A DNA stretch of 64,000 bases from contig NZ_CP048397.1 in the NCBI RefSeq assembly GCF_010384365.1, positions 6,076,001 through 6,140,000 of the forward strand, given 5' to 3'. This document shows positions 25,636 through 34,094 of the stretch, in pieces (within the stretch, counting starts at the first letter, position 1; the number at the start of each line of letters is the position of its first letter). Origin of the DNA: Streptomyces sp. S4.7 (GTDB lineage: Bacteria; Actinomycetota; Actinomycetes; Streptomycetales; Streptomycetaceae). The notes under the pieces are model-generated. The model worked only from the letters and a program-made list of their open reading frames with translations, did not search any database and was not told the origin of the DNA. Position numbers and translations under genes: made by a program.

Positions 25636-26201
25636 GCCTCGTCGCTTTTGATCGGGGGCGAGAGAAGCACACGGGCGGTGGGGTGCCGACCGCTGGCCGT
25701 GACCACTCCAGCTGGCCTCGCACCTCTGCCCAGGTGAAGCGCCAGTCCCGAGCTGGCCAACTCCGAGGCTTCCGTCAGCACTTCTACCGTCAGGCCGTCA
25801 ACGCGCAGGCCGATCAGCGGCTGCGCGTCCTGGCGTACAGCCTGGTACCGAGTCCGAGGGCCCGACCTGACGAGGACTGGGGGACGCTACAGGCTGAGGC
25901 CGACCAGCTCGGTTACGCGATCGCCTCCCGGCTCCACGATGTGGCGGTCCCGGTGACCACGACGTACTTCCCGGCATCCAGTGCGAGCCAGGGCGTCTAC
26001 TCGCCGCCTTGGGATCGACCTGGTTGGCGGGAAGCCGAGCGGCAGCTCCGAGAGGGCTTGGCCGACGGCGTGCTCGTCCTCGACCGGTACAACATCAGCT
26101 CCGATGACGACGAGTACCACGCCGTGATCAAACACCTAGGCGAGCACTGCCAGGCGTTTCTCCACCTCGTGATCTCCGAGGAGCCCGTCGCGCCGACTTG
26201 A
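25593..26201 (+). CDS. Hypothetical protein, weakly resolvase-like
   Basis: A 202-residue protein starting after GGAGG inside the previous gene. From residue 75 the pattern LRVLAYSLVPSPRARPDEDW, then GWREAERQLREGLADGVLVLDRYNISSDDDEY, loosely recalls the catalytic domain of serine resolvases (YxRVS..., then LVVWKLDRLGRS). The catalytic context is not conserved. It might be a recombinase-fold regulator rather than an active enzyme. Similar proteins often accompany the ATP-binding and XRE genes seen here, but I cannot assign a function. Confidence 0.6.
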   Translation: MSPHNAIKHGADVLSLVAFDRGREKHTGGGVPTAGRDHSSWPRTSAQVKRQSRAGQLRGFRQHFYRQAVNAQADQRLRVLAYSLVPSPRARPDEDWGTLQAEADQLGYAIASRLHDVAVPVTTTYFPASSASQGVYSPPWDRPGWREAERQLREGLADGVLVLDRYNISSDDDEYHAVIKHLGEHCQAFLHLVISEEPVAPT

Positions 26202-26219
26202 AGGCGTCCACTGCGCTGG

Positions 26220-26318
26220 ATGGACAGGAAGGGCTGGGGCTGGCGGCAGATCAGCGCCCAGATCGCCCTGATCGTCACCGTGAGCGTCGTGCTCGTCTTC
26301 ACCTTCAAATACACCTGA
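26220..26318 (+). CDS. Small one-TM protein (32 aa)
   Basis: A 32-residue reading frame beginning MDRKGWGWRQ, then a hydrophobic helix IALIVTVSVVLVFTF and a short basic end. It lies in the same direction between two genes of the row, 18 bases after the previous stop. Many actinobacteria encode such tiny membrane peptides next to regulators. Its compact charge-helix-charge design makes a real product plausible, but there is no recognised family and the ribosome site is weak. Confidence 0.45.
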   Translation: MDRKGWGWRQISAQIALIVTVSVVLVFTFKYT

Positions 26319-26331
26319 CCGAGGGCTGACC

Positions 26332-26586
26332 ATGACTTTCGAGGGACACATCGATCGTGCGCCGCGCCTCCTTCCGCACCGCGAGCAGGGCGAAGCGCTC
26401 CTCGCCATCAGGGAGGCCGCCCCTTCGGCACCCAGCGAAGAGGGGATCGACCTCTTCGCCGTGCCCGCTGGTGAGGTTCAGGGGCGTGGCTTCGACCCCT
26501 CGCGCTTTCACCGACTCGCGCGCCTGCCGGCCGTGCCGGACGGATCGACCTCGCCTTCGGCTGACGGTCCGCCGGACGCGGCCTGA
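26332..26586 (+). CDS. Hypothetical protein (84 aa)
   Basis: An 84-residue soluble protein, Pro/Ala-rich at the C-terminus, starting at ATG 26332 after GAGGGCTGACC. A central piece, PSEEGIDLFAVPAGEVQGRG, is the best-ordered part. No domain is recognised. It lies between the small membrane peptide and a DUF6082-like gene in the same direction, and probably belongs to that transcript. Confidence 0.5.
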   Translation: MTFEGHIDRAPRLLPHREQGEALLAIREAAPSAPSEEGIDLFAVPAGEVQGRGFDPSRFHRLARLPAVPDGSTSPSADGPPDAA

Positions 26587-26680
26587 CTCTCCTCAAACGA
26601 GCACGACGGCGACCACCACTGCCCCGGATGCCGCCGCCGGTTGCCACACCGTCCCATCCATCCTCGAGTAAAGGTCGCAG

Positions 26681-27163
26681 ATGAACCGTCCCGTTCTCGC
26701 TCTGGCCACCACCATCGCCCTCGCGTCCGCGGTGCACATCGCCCAGCGTCGCCAGCAGCACCGCCAGTCCCTGGAGTTGGCAGTGCACCAGGCCCACGGC
26801 CGCATGCTCGAAGTCGCGACCACACACCCGGACTTGGACCCGATCTGGGTGCGTAACCATCCCGATCACGTCAAGGACGACGAATCGGGTCCGCTCCTGA
26901 TGTGCCAGTGGTGGCTTGAGTTCTGGCGCACCGGCCTCAATCTCAGGGTGTTCACCCCCGCCGTCGTGCGGCAGAACGCGCGGAACTTCATGCAGGACCC
27001 GATGGCCCTCAAGGCGTGGGCCCTGACCCGCCACGGGCGTGCTCTGCAGTCCCGAGGGCGATGGGACCGCTTGCACGTGGCGTTGCTCGACGCGGCGTTC
27101 GAGGAGGCCGGCGGTCCGGCCCAGTACCCCGAGTTGGAACTTGCCCCGGCTTCGGCCCTCTGA
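26681..27163 (+). CDS. DUF6082-like membrane-anchored protein
   Basis: A 160-residue protein with an N-terminal hydrophobic helix (PVLALATTIALASAVHIA) followed by a soluble helical domain containing MCQWWLEFWRTGLNLRVF and ARNFMQDPMALKAWALTRHG. Length and layout match the Streptomyces DUF6082 group, of unknown role, often found near XRE regulators. It directly precedes the HAD-led biosynthetic cluster by 31 bases and may be transcribed with it. Confidence 0.6.
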   Translation: MNRPVLALATTIALASAVHIAQRRQQHRQSLELAVHQAHGRMLEVATTHPDLDPIWVRNHPDHVKDDESGPLLMCQWWLEFWRTGLNLRVFTPAVVRQNARNFMQDPMALKAWALTRHGRALQSRGRWDRLHVALLDAAFEEAGGPAQYPELELAPASAL

Positions 27164-27194
27164 GGCACGACGACACCCTGACGAGAGGACGATC

Positions 27195-27890
27195 ATGACC
27201 GTTCCCGCTTGTGGATCGCCACCCGCTCCAGCCGCGCCGAGCGACCACGGGTCGCGCGCTCTTCTCCTCGACCTCGACGGGGTCCTCCTCGACACGCGTC
27301 CCGTGATGCGGAGGGCGTGGCAGAGGGTCCAGGAGGTCCATGGCGTCGCGCTCCCGTTCCGTGACTACGAGCGCCACCTGGGTCGCGAGTTCGGGGACAT
27401 CATGCAGCGGCTGGGCGTGACCGACGCCGAAGCGGTCCGCCAGACGTACGAGGCGGAGTCCGTGGCCACCGCGCACCTCGCGGAGGAGTTCGCCGGCATC
27501 GTCGAGACGCTCCACGCCTTCGTGGCCGCCGACTGGCGGCTGGGCGTCGTGACGTCCAAGCACGTCGACCGGGCGGCCCCGCTCCTCGCGCGCCTCGGAT
27601 GTCCCTTCGCGACCATCCGCACGCCCGCCGGAGCGGGCCGGACGAAGCCGGCACCGGACCCGCTCCTCCTGGCGCTGGTCGACCTGGGAGTCGACCCCGC
27701 CGCCGCCGTCTACGTGGGCGACATGGCGGTCGACCAGGAGTCGGCCGCACGCGCCTGCGTCCCCTATGTACACGCTGCATGGGGCTACGGGCAGCCGACG
27801 GCTCCCGACCCCGAGACGGCCGCGTCGCCCAAGGAACTGCTGAGCCTCCTTCTCCCCGCCAAGCAACTCGTCGAGGGGAGCACGGTGTGA
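27195..27890 (+). CDS. HAD-superfamily phosphatase
   Basis: A 231-residue hydrolase. Motif I is LLLDLDGVLLDT (about residue 25, nucleophile and acid Asp), motif II is VVTSK, motif III Lys is in RTKPAPDP and motif IV is VYVGDMAVDQESA. The helical cap lies between motifs I and II, as in phosphoglycolate/beta-phosphoglucomutase-like enzymes. It probably dephosphorylates a sugar or nucleotide intermediate of the cluster. The start at 27195 follows GAGAGGAC; its stop overlaps the next GTG start by four bases. Confidence 0.85.
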   Translation: MTVPACGSPPAPAAPSDHGSRALLLDLDGVLLDTRPVMRRAWQRVQEVHGVALPFRDYERHLGREFGDIMQRLGVTDAEAVRQTYEAESVATAHLAEEFAGIVETLHAFVAADWRLGVVTSKHVDRAAPLLARLGCPFATIRTPAGAGRTKPAPDPLLLALVDLGVDPAAAVYVGDMAVDQESAARACVPYVHAAWGYGQPTAPDPETAASPKELLSLLLPAKQLVEGSTV

Positions 27891-29734
27891 GTCCCCGCCC
27901 GACTGGCGGCCTCGGCCTGGTCCGCTCCTCCAACGCCGGGAAGCCGACGTGGGCTCTCGTTGGAACCGGTGCCCTGGCGCACGCGCGAACCGACCACGTC
28001 CACACCACGGACCTGGAAGCGACGACCGTCGACAAGCAGGTACTGCGTGCCGGTGTCGAAGACGTCATGGCCGCCCTCGCCCACTACAGCGCCACACTGG
28101 CCTCTACCCCGGGCGGAGCCGGCTGGCTTCACGTCCAGCACGTCCCCGTTCGACGCTTCGTCGCCGAGATCGTGCGCAAGCTCCTGGCCCTGAACGCCTG
28201 GGCACCGTTCGCCTCGGCCCCAGGGCCCCTGACCCTGGCCCCGTACGAAGGGCTCGTGGGACTGCGTTCGAGCAGCTCGCGTGAGTACCTGGCCTACACC
28301 GTGACGTGGTCCGGCGTCGCGTACCTGCTCGGGGCTGCGGCATCGCACAACCCGACCCGCTCCACCCAACTCCGCAACCGCGACCGTACGAGTACGGCGA
28401 ACACGGAGCCGAGTCCACTCCCCTCGGATCTCGGACGGCAGGACGTTCTGGCGCTGTCGTGGACCTCCCGCCACGCGGCCACGCTGACCCCGGTTCTCGC
28501 CGAACTGGCACGCGGCAGGCAGAGGAGCCTCCTGCTCGATCTCGCCACTGATGCCGCCGAGCGGTGCAGCGCGGGATCGACCACGGGTACCGAGCTGCGC
28601 TCGGCTCCGAGCGACCTCTTCACCCTCTCCGGCACCGCCGAGGGCCTCCACCGTCGCGACGACGAGCACGTCGTCCAGGTGGGAGGCCACGATGTCCAAC
28701 TTGCCCGGCTCATAAGGCTCTTGTCCGTGCTCTTGGAGACCAGCGGGGGCTGCACCCAGCCGTCATGGCGGACGGTGGTGCGGGCGGAGAGCTGGCTCGA
28801 CGACATGTTGTCGAGCACCCGGCCGCACACCGTCCTGCTGAGCAACGACACCAGCCCCCTAGGCGTACTGGCTGCGCACGCCGCCGAGCGGCACGGGGCG
28901 AACTCGGTGCACGTCCAGCACGGGGCGTGGACGGCGGAATCGGTCGCCTGGCCAGCCCTGCACAGCCGCGACATCATCGTCATGGGCGAGCGGGACCTCG
29001 TCCTGGGCCGTGGGTGGGCGCGCCACCCCGAGGCCGAGGTGCACGTCCTCGGACAGCCCCGCTTCGACGTCCTCGCCGGCCTGAGCCGCCAGGCACAGCG
29101 CAGATACCTGGAGAAGCTGCTCGCTCCGGGTGGACGGCGCGCGCCCGCCCGGATCGCGGTGTGGGCCTGCCAGCCCTTCAACCCCGATCACCTCAAGTCC
29201 CACGCGGACCTCCTCCTGGACGGGCTCGCCGAGGCGGACGGCGACTGGGGGCTCGTCATCGCTCCATACCCGGCGCAGGGAGCCGACGCCTTCACCGCTC
29301 TGGTGAAGGCGGACGCCGGGCCGCCCATCGCGGTGGCCGATCCCCGAGTCGGAGCCCGAGGCTGCCTCGCTGGCGCGGACGTCCTGGCGAGCGCGTACTC
29401 GACGTGCGGGATCGAAGCCGCGCTGCTCGGCATCCCGGTCCTCGAAATCGGCTCGCCGGGCGAACGCACCCTGGGCCTGACCGGTCACGGACTGGCGACC
29501 CGGTGCGAGGCCGCCGGTGAGGTCGCCGAAGCACTCTCCGGCTTGCGCGCGGGCCCTGCGCCGATCCCGCGGGCGGCCTTGGACGCGGTCTGCCGGTGGC
29601 GCGGCGACAGCGCCACTCGGATCGCCCGGCTCATCACCGACCGCGCCACCTCCGGCCCGAGGGCCGACGACTCCACCCACCACCACCCGGGCGCCGCTGC
29701 GTCGCCCAAGGACGAAGGAGCATCCGTCCGATGA
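27887..29734 (+). CDS. GT-B-like / CDP-glycerol-glycerophosphotransferase-like protein
   Basis: A 615-residue protein starting at GTG 27887. The C-terminal half looks like a GT-B-type glycosyl or glycerophosphate transferase: VLLSNDTSPLGVLAAHAAER, HVQHGAWTAESVAW, DIIVMGERD, VHVLGQPRFDVL and later ADVLASAYSTCGIEAALLGIPVLEI (donor-binding region). The N-terminal 250 residues are novel to me. It probably transfers a sugar or polyol phosphate onto the cluster product. Tight overlaps on both sides place it inside the operon. The acceptor and donor are unknown. Confidence 0.62.
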   Translation: MSPRPTGGLGLVRSSNAGKPTWALVGTGALAHARTDHVHTTDLEATTVDKQVLRAGVEDVMAALAHYSATLASTPGGAGWLHVQHVPVRRFVAEIVRKLLALNAWAPFASAPGPLTLAPYEGLVGLRSSSSREYLAYTVTWSGVAYLLGAAASHNPTRSTQLRNRDRTSTANTEPSPLPSDLGRQDVLALSWTSRHAATLTPVLAELARGRQRSLLLDLATDAAERCSAGSTTGTELRSAPSDLFTLSGTAEGLHRRDDEHVVQVGGHDVQLARLIRLLSVLLETSGGCTQPSWRTVVRAESWLDDMLSSTRPHTVLLSNDTSPLGVLAAHAAERHGANSVHVQHGAWTAESVAWPALHSRDIIVMGERDLVLGRGWARHPEAEVHVLGQPRFDVLAGLSRQAQRRYLEKLLAPGGRRAPARIAVWACQPFNPDHLKSHADLLLDGLAEADGDWGLVIAPYPAQGADAFTALVKADAGPPIAVADPRVGARGCLAGADVLASAYSTCGIEAALLGIPVLEIGSPGERTLGLTGHGLATRCEAAGEVAEALSGLRAGPAPIPRAALDAVCRWRGDSATRIARLITDRATSGPRADDSTHHHPGAAASPKDEGASVR

Positions 29735-30681
29735 CATCCCTCACAGCCGACAGCATCGCCGAGCTGTTCTCCGGCGCCGTCACGCTGGCCAAGTCCGGCG
29801 AGAAGATCAGCCCCCGGGGCATGGCCACCCACGAAGTCCGCGATGTGCACCTGCTGCTCACCCAGCCGCGTGCCCGCCTGCTCTACGCCCCGGCTGCCCG
29901 CATCGTGAATCCGGCCTTCGCCGTTGCCGAGACGGTCTGGCACCTGTCCGGCTCCGACGCCCCGTGGATCTTCGACTACAACAACCGGCTGCGGCAGTTC
30001 GCCGACGAAGGCGTCCTCCTGGGGGCGTACGGCCCCAGGATGCGGAACTGGGTGGGCAAGGTCGACCAGCTCGCCCGCGTCGTCGAGATCCTCCAAGCCG
30101 ACCCCGACTCCCGGCGAGCCCTGATCCAGCTCTACGACCCGGCCCAGGACGCCGCAGGGCACAAGGACGTGCCGTGCACCCTTGGGTTCCGGTTCCACCT
30201 GCGCGCCGGCCGCCTGCACATGGCGACCATGATGCGCGGCCAGGACGTATGGATCGGCATGCCGTACGACGTGTTCTTCTACACCGTGTTGCACGAGCTG
30301 GTCGCCGGATGGCTCGATGCGGAACTCGGCGAGTTTCACCTGCACATCGGCTCGCTGCACATCTACGACGAGCACATCGAGCAGGCCGACATGCTCACCT
30401 CGCTCCCGGCGAGCGAGATCATGCCCGACCTGCGAACACCCTGGAACGGCTTCGGCGGCCTGCTCGACCAGGTCGAGGCCCGTGACGTGACCGGTCACCC
30501 CGGCTGGGACGCGATGGCCGAGACGCTGCGCAGCTACCGGCTGTGGAAGGACGGCAAGCGAGAGCAGGCGTGGCGGGCGGCCGACACGATCGACGGACCC
30601 CTCGGCCAAGCCCTCACCGCCTGGTACGGAGAGCTTGAGCGGCGCTCGACCAATCGCGCCGCGACGGCCGGGACAAGTTGA
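29731..30681 (+). CDS. Thymidylate-synthase-fold enzyme, probably a (d)CMP hydroxymethylase or methylase
   Basis: A 316-residue TS-family protein. The catalytic Cys149 is in DVPCTLGFRF, the arginine/phosphate region is MMRGQDVWIG, and GSLHIYDEH matches the TS motif GDTHLYSNH. At the position of E. coli TS Asn177, which reads uracil (LGLPFN), this protein has Asp180 (IGMPYD). In T4 dCMP hydroxymethylase, and in TS mutants, Asp at this site selects cytosine. A CMP or dCMP hydroxymethylase, as in MilA-type nucleoside pathways, is therefore more likely than housekeeping TS. GAAGGAG precedes the start, which overlaps the previous stop. Confidence 0.8.
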   Translation: MTSLTADSIAELFSGAVTLAKSGEKISPRGMATHEVRDVHLLLTQPRARLLYAPAARIVNPAFAVAETVWHLSGSDAPWIFDYNNRLRQFADEGVLLGAYGPRMRNWVGKVDQLARVVEILQADPDSRRALIQLYDPAQDAAGHKDVPCTLGFRFHLRAGRLHMATMMRGQDVWIGMPYDVFFYTVLHELVAGWLDAELGEFHLHIGSLHIYDEHIEQADMLTSLPASEIMPDLRTPWNGFGGLLDQVEARDVTGHPGWDAMAETLRSYRLWKDGKREQAWRAADTIDGPLGQALTAWYGELERRSTNRAATAGTS

Positions 30682-30689
30682 CCGCCGCC

Positions 30690-32408
30690 ATGAAGCGCAC
30701 CCCCTCCGTGATCCTCGGCCTGTGCTCGTACACCCACGACTCGTCGGCCGCCCTTCTCGTGGACGGTGAACTCGTCGGCTTCGTCGAGGAGGAACGCCTC
30801 TCCGAGCAGAAGCACACCAAGCTCTACCCGGCCCGCGCCGTGGGATGGCTCCTCGACCAGGCCAAGCTGAGCGCCACCGACGTGGACGCCGTCGCCTACA
30901 ACTTCCAGCCCACTCGCTACCTCGCCGAGTCGCCCGCCGCCCTGCGCATGGCGCTCTCGCCAATGACACGCGACCGGAGCCTGGCCCGCGCCCACGGGTT
31001 CGCCAAGGTCGCCCTGCGCACCCGGCGGCGGCTACGCGTCCTCGGCAGCCAGTTCCCCTCGGCCCGCGTCACACCGGTCCTGCACCACCGCGCCCACCAG
31101 CTCACGGCCTACGCCGCCTCCGGCTGGGACGAAGCGGCCGTACTCGTCGTCGACAGCCTCGGCGAGCGGCAGACCACCACGATCGCCCACGGCCACGGCC
31201 TTCAGCACCCCCGCGTCCACACCCTGGAAGCGATCAACGACCCGGCCTCCCTCGGCTACGTGTACGGCGCCGTCACCGAGCACCTGGGCTGGCGGCGGGG
31301 CGACGAGGAAGGCACAGTCATGGCGCTGGCCGCCCTCGGCGACCCAGCCCGCTTCCGGCACCTGTTCACCACGGCCGTCCGCACGACGGCCACGGGCTTT
31401 CGCATCCACCCCGGCTACTTCCCGACGCGCACCCTCACCTCGGGATACCCGAGAACATCTCGGCGGTTCGTCGCCGAGACCTGCTCGGAGCGGCACCCGA
31501 GCGAGCCGCTCACCGACGTCCACCGAGACCTGGCGGCTGCCCTTCAGGAGCGGACCGAGCAGGTGATGGTTCACCTTGCCCGCCGCGCCCGTGTGCTTAC
31601 CGGCTCCCGGCGTCTGTGCGTAGGCGGCGGCGTCGCCACAAACTGCGTCAGCATCGGGAAGATCATCGAGGCTGACATCTTCGACGAGGTGTTCGTCCCG
31701 CCGGCGCCCGGAGACGCCGGAACCGCCATCGGGGCCGCCCTCGCCGTGCATGTCGATGGGCGCAGCCCTCGCCCGGTCGCCTGCATCGCCCGCCACTGTT
31801 ACCTCGGCCCCTCCTACGAGGACCAGCCCCTCGACCTGGCCCCCTGGCCCGGCCTCCGCCAGAAGACCCTCGGCATCGAGACCGCCGAGTTCCTCGCCGA
31901 CCAGCTCGCCCACGGCGTGATCGCCGGACTGTTCCAGGGAGGGGTTGAGGCCGGGCCGCGTGCCCTGGGCAACCGCTCGATCCTCGCCTCCCCGCTGGAG
32001 CCCGGCGTCGTCGAGCGGCTCAACGCCACCGTGAAGTTCCGCGAACCGTTCCGGCCCTTCGCCCCTATGGTCCCGGCCGAGCGCGCCGCCGAGTTCTTCA
32101 CCCTCGGCCAGCCGGCCCCGTACATGTCCATGGCCTCCGGGGTGACGGACCTGACGCACGAGCGGGTGCCGGCCATCGTGCACGCCAACGGCACCTCCCG
32201 CCTGCAGACCGTCACCCGGTCGCAGAACCCCTTCATGCACGCGGTGCTGACCGCCTTCGGCCGCCGAACCGGCATCCCCGTGCTGATCAACACCTCCCTC
32301 AACGTCAAGGGCAAGCCGATCTGCGGGACACCCGAGATGGCCCTGGACTGCCTGGCCAACTCCGGCCTCGACGCCCTGCTCCTCGAAGGGCGGTGGATCA
32401 CCAAATGA
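30690..32408 (+). CDS. Carbamoyltransferase, NodU/CmcH/PolO family
   Basis: A 572-residue enzyme that transfers a carbamoyl group from carbamoyl phosphate, via carbamoyl-AMP, onto a hydroxyl of a natural product. The N-terminal Kae1/HSP70-like fold shows GLCSYTHDSSAALLVDGELV, VEEERLSEQKHT and HHRAHQLTAYAAS. The adenylation region has GGVATNC, and the C-terminal domain has GPRALGNRSIL and INTSLNVKGKPI. Start chosen at ATG 30690; TTG 30678, overlapping the preceding stop, is possible. Decorations of this kind occur on polyoxin, cephamycin and novobiocin-type molecules. Here the acceptor is probably a sugar or nucleoside. Confidence 0.92.
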   Translation: MKRTPSVILGLCSYTHDSSAALLVDGELVGFVEEERLSEQKHTKLYPARAVGWLLDQAKLSATDVDAVAYNFQPTRYLAESPAALRMALSPMTRDRSLARAHGFAKVALRTRRRLRVLGSQFPSARVTPVLHHRAHQLTAYAASGWDEAAVLVVDSLGERQTTTIAHGHGLQHPRVHTLEAINDPASLGYVYGAVTEHLGWRRGDEEGTVMALAALGDPARFRHLFTTAVRTTATGFRIHPGYFPTRTLTSGYPRTSRRFVAETCSERHPSEPLTDVHRDLAAALQERTEQVMVHLARRARVLTGSRRLCVGGGVATNCVSIGKIIEADIFDEVFVPPAPGDAGTAIGAALAVHVDGRSPRPVACIARHCYLGPSYEDQPLDLAPWPGLRQKTLGIETAEFLADQLAHGVIAGLFQGGVEAGPRALGNRSILASPLEPGVVERLNATVKFREPFRPFAPMVPAERAAEFFTLGQPAPYMSMASGVTDLTHERVPAIVHANGTSRLQTVTRSQNPFMHAVLTAFGRRTGIPVLINTSLNVKGKPICGTPEMALDCLANSGLDALLLEGRWITK

Positions 32409-33457
32409 AGATCGGATACAGCTTCTGGGGCTTCCTCGGCAACGGCGTCACCGACACCCCCGACGGAGGCCGCAGCCACCGCCGCCCCTTCATCGACGCC
32501 CTCCTTGCCCGCGGTCACGAGATCGTCTTCCTCCAGCCCGACCGTGACCGCCTCGAAGCCGATGACGACCTCGGCGGCGCGTACACCTTCGACGACGGCC
32601 TGCCCGGCATCGACGCTCTGTTCCTGGAGTGGCGCTGGGCGATCCCCGGCCGCAACACCACCGTGTGCGGCAGCGAGGGGCACACCTGCGACCTCCACCG
32701 GCAGGCCCAGCTCATCAACCACTACACGGCCCGGCACCGGACGCCCACCGTCATCTGGGACAAGGACCGCACCCTGCGCGCCGAGAGCGTGTGGCGCCGT
32801 ACAGCCCACACCCGCGTCTGCGAGGCCGCGCTCGCGCCAACCCCCGGAGCGCACTCGCTGCTCTTCCCCGTCGCCGAGGGCCTCCTCGCCCAGGCCGATG
32901 CCCTCACCCTGGCGGCGCGGCCCCGGGATCTCGCGCTCGGCTACGTGGGCAATCAGTACGACCGCGACGAGTCCTTCGACCGCTTCTTCGCCCCGGCAGC
33001 CGCTCGCGTCGAGCACCTGGTCGCCGGGAAGTGGACCAAGACCGGCCGCTGGCCGCACGTCCGGTTCGCGGGCCGGATCCCGTTCAAGGACGCCGCTGGA
33101 GTCTACGGCCGGTCCCTGGCCACGGTGCTCATGCTGCCCGAGCGGTACGCCGCCGTCGGGCAGATGACCCAGCGCATCTTCGAGGCCGTGCTCGCCGGCT
33201 GCCTGCCGCTGGCCCCGGCGGACATCCGCTTCGCCGACCGGTTCGTCCCCAAGGAACTGGTCGTGCGCTCCGGCAGCGACGTCCTCGAACGCCTCTCCTA
33301 CCTGAACGAAATCGCCGGCACCGAGCAGCACGCCGCCCTGATCGCCGCAAGTGTGGACCGCCTGCGCCTGTTCGGCCTGTGCAAGCAGGTCAACACCCTG
33401 GAGTCCGTCCTGCATGGCCTCCTCCAGACCACCGCGACCGAGCGGGGAGCTGCCTGA
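32405..33457 (+). CDS. Glycosyltransferase-like protein (GT-B, CgeB-like)
   Basis: A 350-residue protein overlapping the carbamoyltransferase stop by ATGA. The N-terminus SFWGFLGNGVTDTPDGGRSH followed by RPFIDALLARGHEIVFLQPD is an acceptor-domain beta-alpha unit. The C-terminal half has VRFAGRIPFKDAAGVYGRS and QRIFEAVLAGCLPLAPADI, the donor-site region of glycosyltransferase-4/CgeB-type enzymes. Inverting or retaining mechanism and donor sugar cannot be inferred. With KdsB-like and epimerase genes in the operon, an unusual activated sugar is a candidate donor. Confidence 0.68.
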   Translation: MKIGYSFWGFLGNGVTDTPDGGRSHRRPFIDALLARGHEIVFLQPDRDRLEADDDLGGAYTFDDGLPGIDALFLEWRWAIPGRNTTVCGSEGHTCDLHRQAQLINHYTARHRTPTVIWDKDRTLRAESVWRRTAHTRVCEAALAPTPGAHSLLFPVAEGLLAQADALTLAARPRDLALGYVGNQYDRDESFDRFFAPAAARVEHLVAGKWTKTGRWPHVRFAGRIPFKDAAGVYGRSLATVLMLPERYAAVGQMTQRIFEAVLAGCLPLAPADIRFADRFVPKELVVRSGSDVLERLSYLNEIAGTEQHAALIAASVDRLRLFGLCKQVNTLESVLHGLLQTTATERGAA

Positions 33458-33488
33458 TGCAGACCGCTCGATCGACCACGGCGCGCGG

Positions 33489-33513
33489 ATCCTCCGGGCG
33501 CGTCCCGGAGGAT
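33489..33513 (+). terminator. Hairpin between coupled gene blocks
   Basis: A perfect 10-base inverted repeat, ATCCTCCGGG (33489-33498) with CCCGGAGGAT (33504-33513), closes a five-base loop in the 96-base gap after the glycosyltransferase gene, the first real gap in an otherwise overlapping gene row. Without a T-tract it may be a partial terminator or an mRNA-stabilising hairpin. Confidence 0.5.
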
Positions 33514-33553
33514 GGGTCCGCCGGACACCCGAACCTCTCTACGCTGGAGCACC

Positions 33554-34063
33554 ATGAAGAAGGTCGCCATCGTCGGCTGCGGAGGCAGCGGCAAATCCCA
33601 CGTGGCCCGCGAACTGGGCAGGATCCTCGACGCCCCGGTGACGCACCTGGACGCCGCGTTCTACGACGACGAGTGGAACGCGTTGCCCATGGACAAGTTC
33701 ACCGACGTCCAGCGCGAGCTGGTCGCGCAGCCGCGGTGGGTGATCGACGGCAACTACAACTCGACGCTGCAGGTACGGCTCGAAGCCTGCGACACGGTGG
33801 TCCTGATGGACGTGTCGACCGTGGCGGCGCTGTACGGGATCTTCTCCCGGCAGATCCGGCACGGGGCCGGGCACAAGGGCAACGGGGTGCACAACCGCAT
33901 CCACTGGGGCGTGATCAAGTACGTCGCCACGTACCGGCACAAGATGCGGCCCCGCGTGATGGCGAAGATCGAGGAGTTCGGCTCCGGCACCGACGTGGTG
34001 CTGCTGGCCAACCGGCGTCAGACGCGTCGCTGGCTGCGGAAGGTCGCCGCCGAGCAGTCCTGA
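33554..34063 (+). CDS. Small P-loop kinase (adenylate-kinase-like)
   Basis: A 169-residue P-loop protein: Walker A VGCGGSGKSHVA at residue 8, then LDAAFYDDEWNALP and VIDGNYNSTL as in the topology-modulation/FlaR-like kinase group, and a basic lid (RQIRHGAGHKG). These small kinases phosphorylate nucleotides or related compounds; the exact substrate is unknown. GGAGC precedes the ATG. In this cluster it could phosphorylate a nucleoside intermediate. It restarts the row after the hairpin at 33489. Confidence 0.75.
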   Translation: MKKVAIVGCGGSGKSHVARELGRILDAPVTHLDAAFYDDEWNALPMDKFTDVQRELVAQPRWVIDGNYNSTLQVRLEACDTVVLMDVSTVAALYGIFSRQIRHGAGHKGNGVHNRIHWGVIKYVATYRHKMRPRVMAKIEEFGSGTDVVLLANRRQTRRWLRKVAAEQS

Positions 34064-34094
34064 CCGGTCCGCGCCCCCGGCCAGGGGGTGCGGC

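Noticed and set aside
33457..33553. Separate gene start at ATG 33460 after the glycosyltransferase
   Set aside because: The frame is open only briefly, runs through the hairpin and lacks a ribosome site; the kinase clearly starts at 33554.
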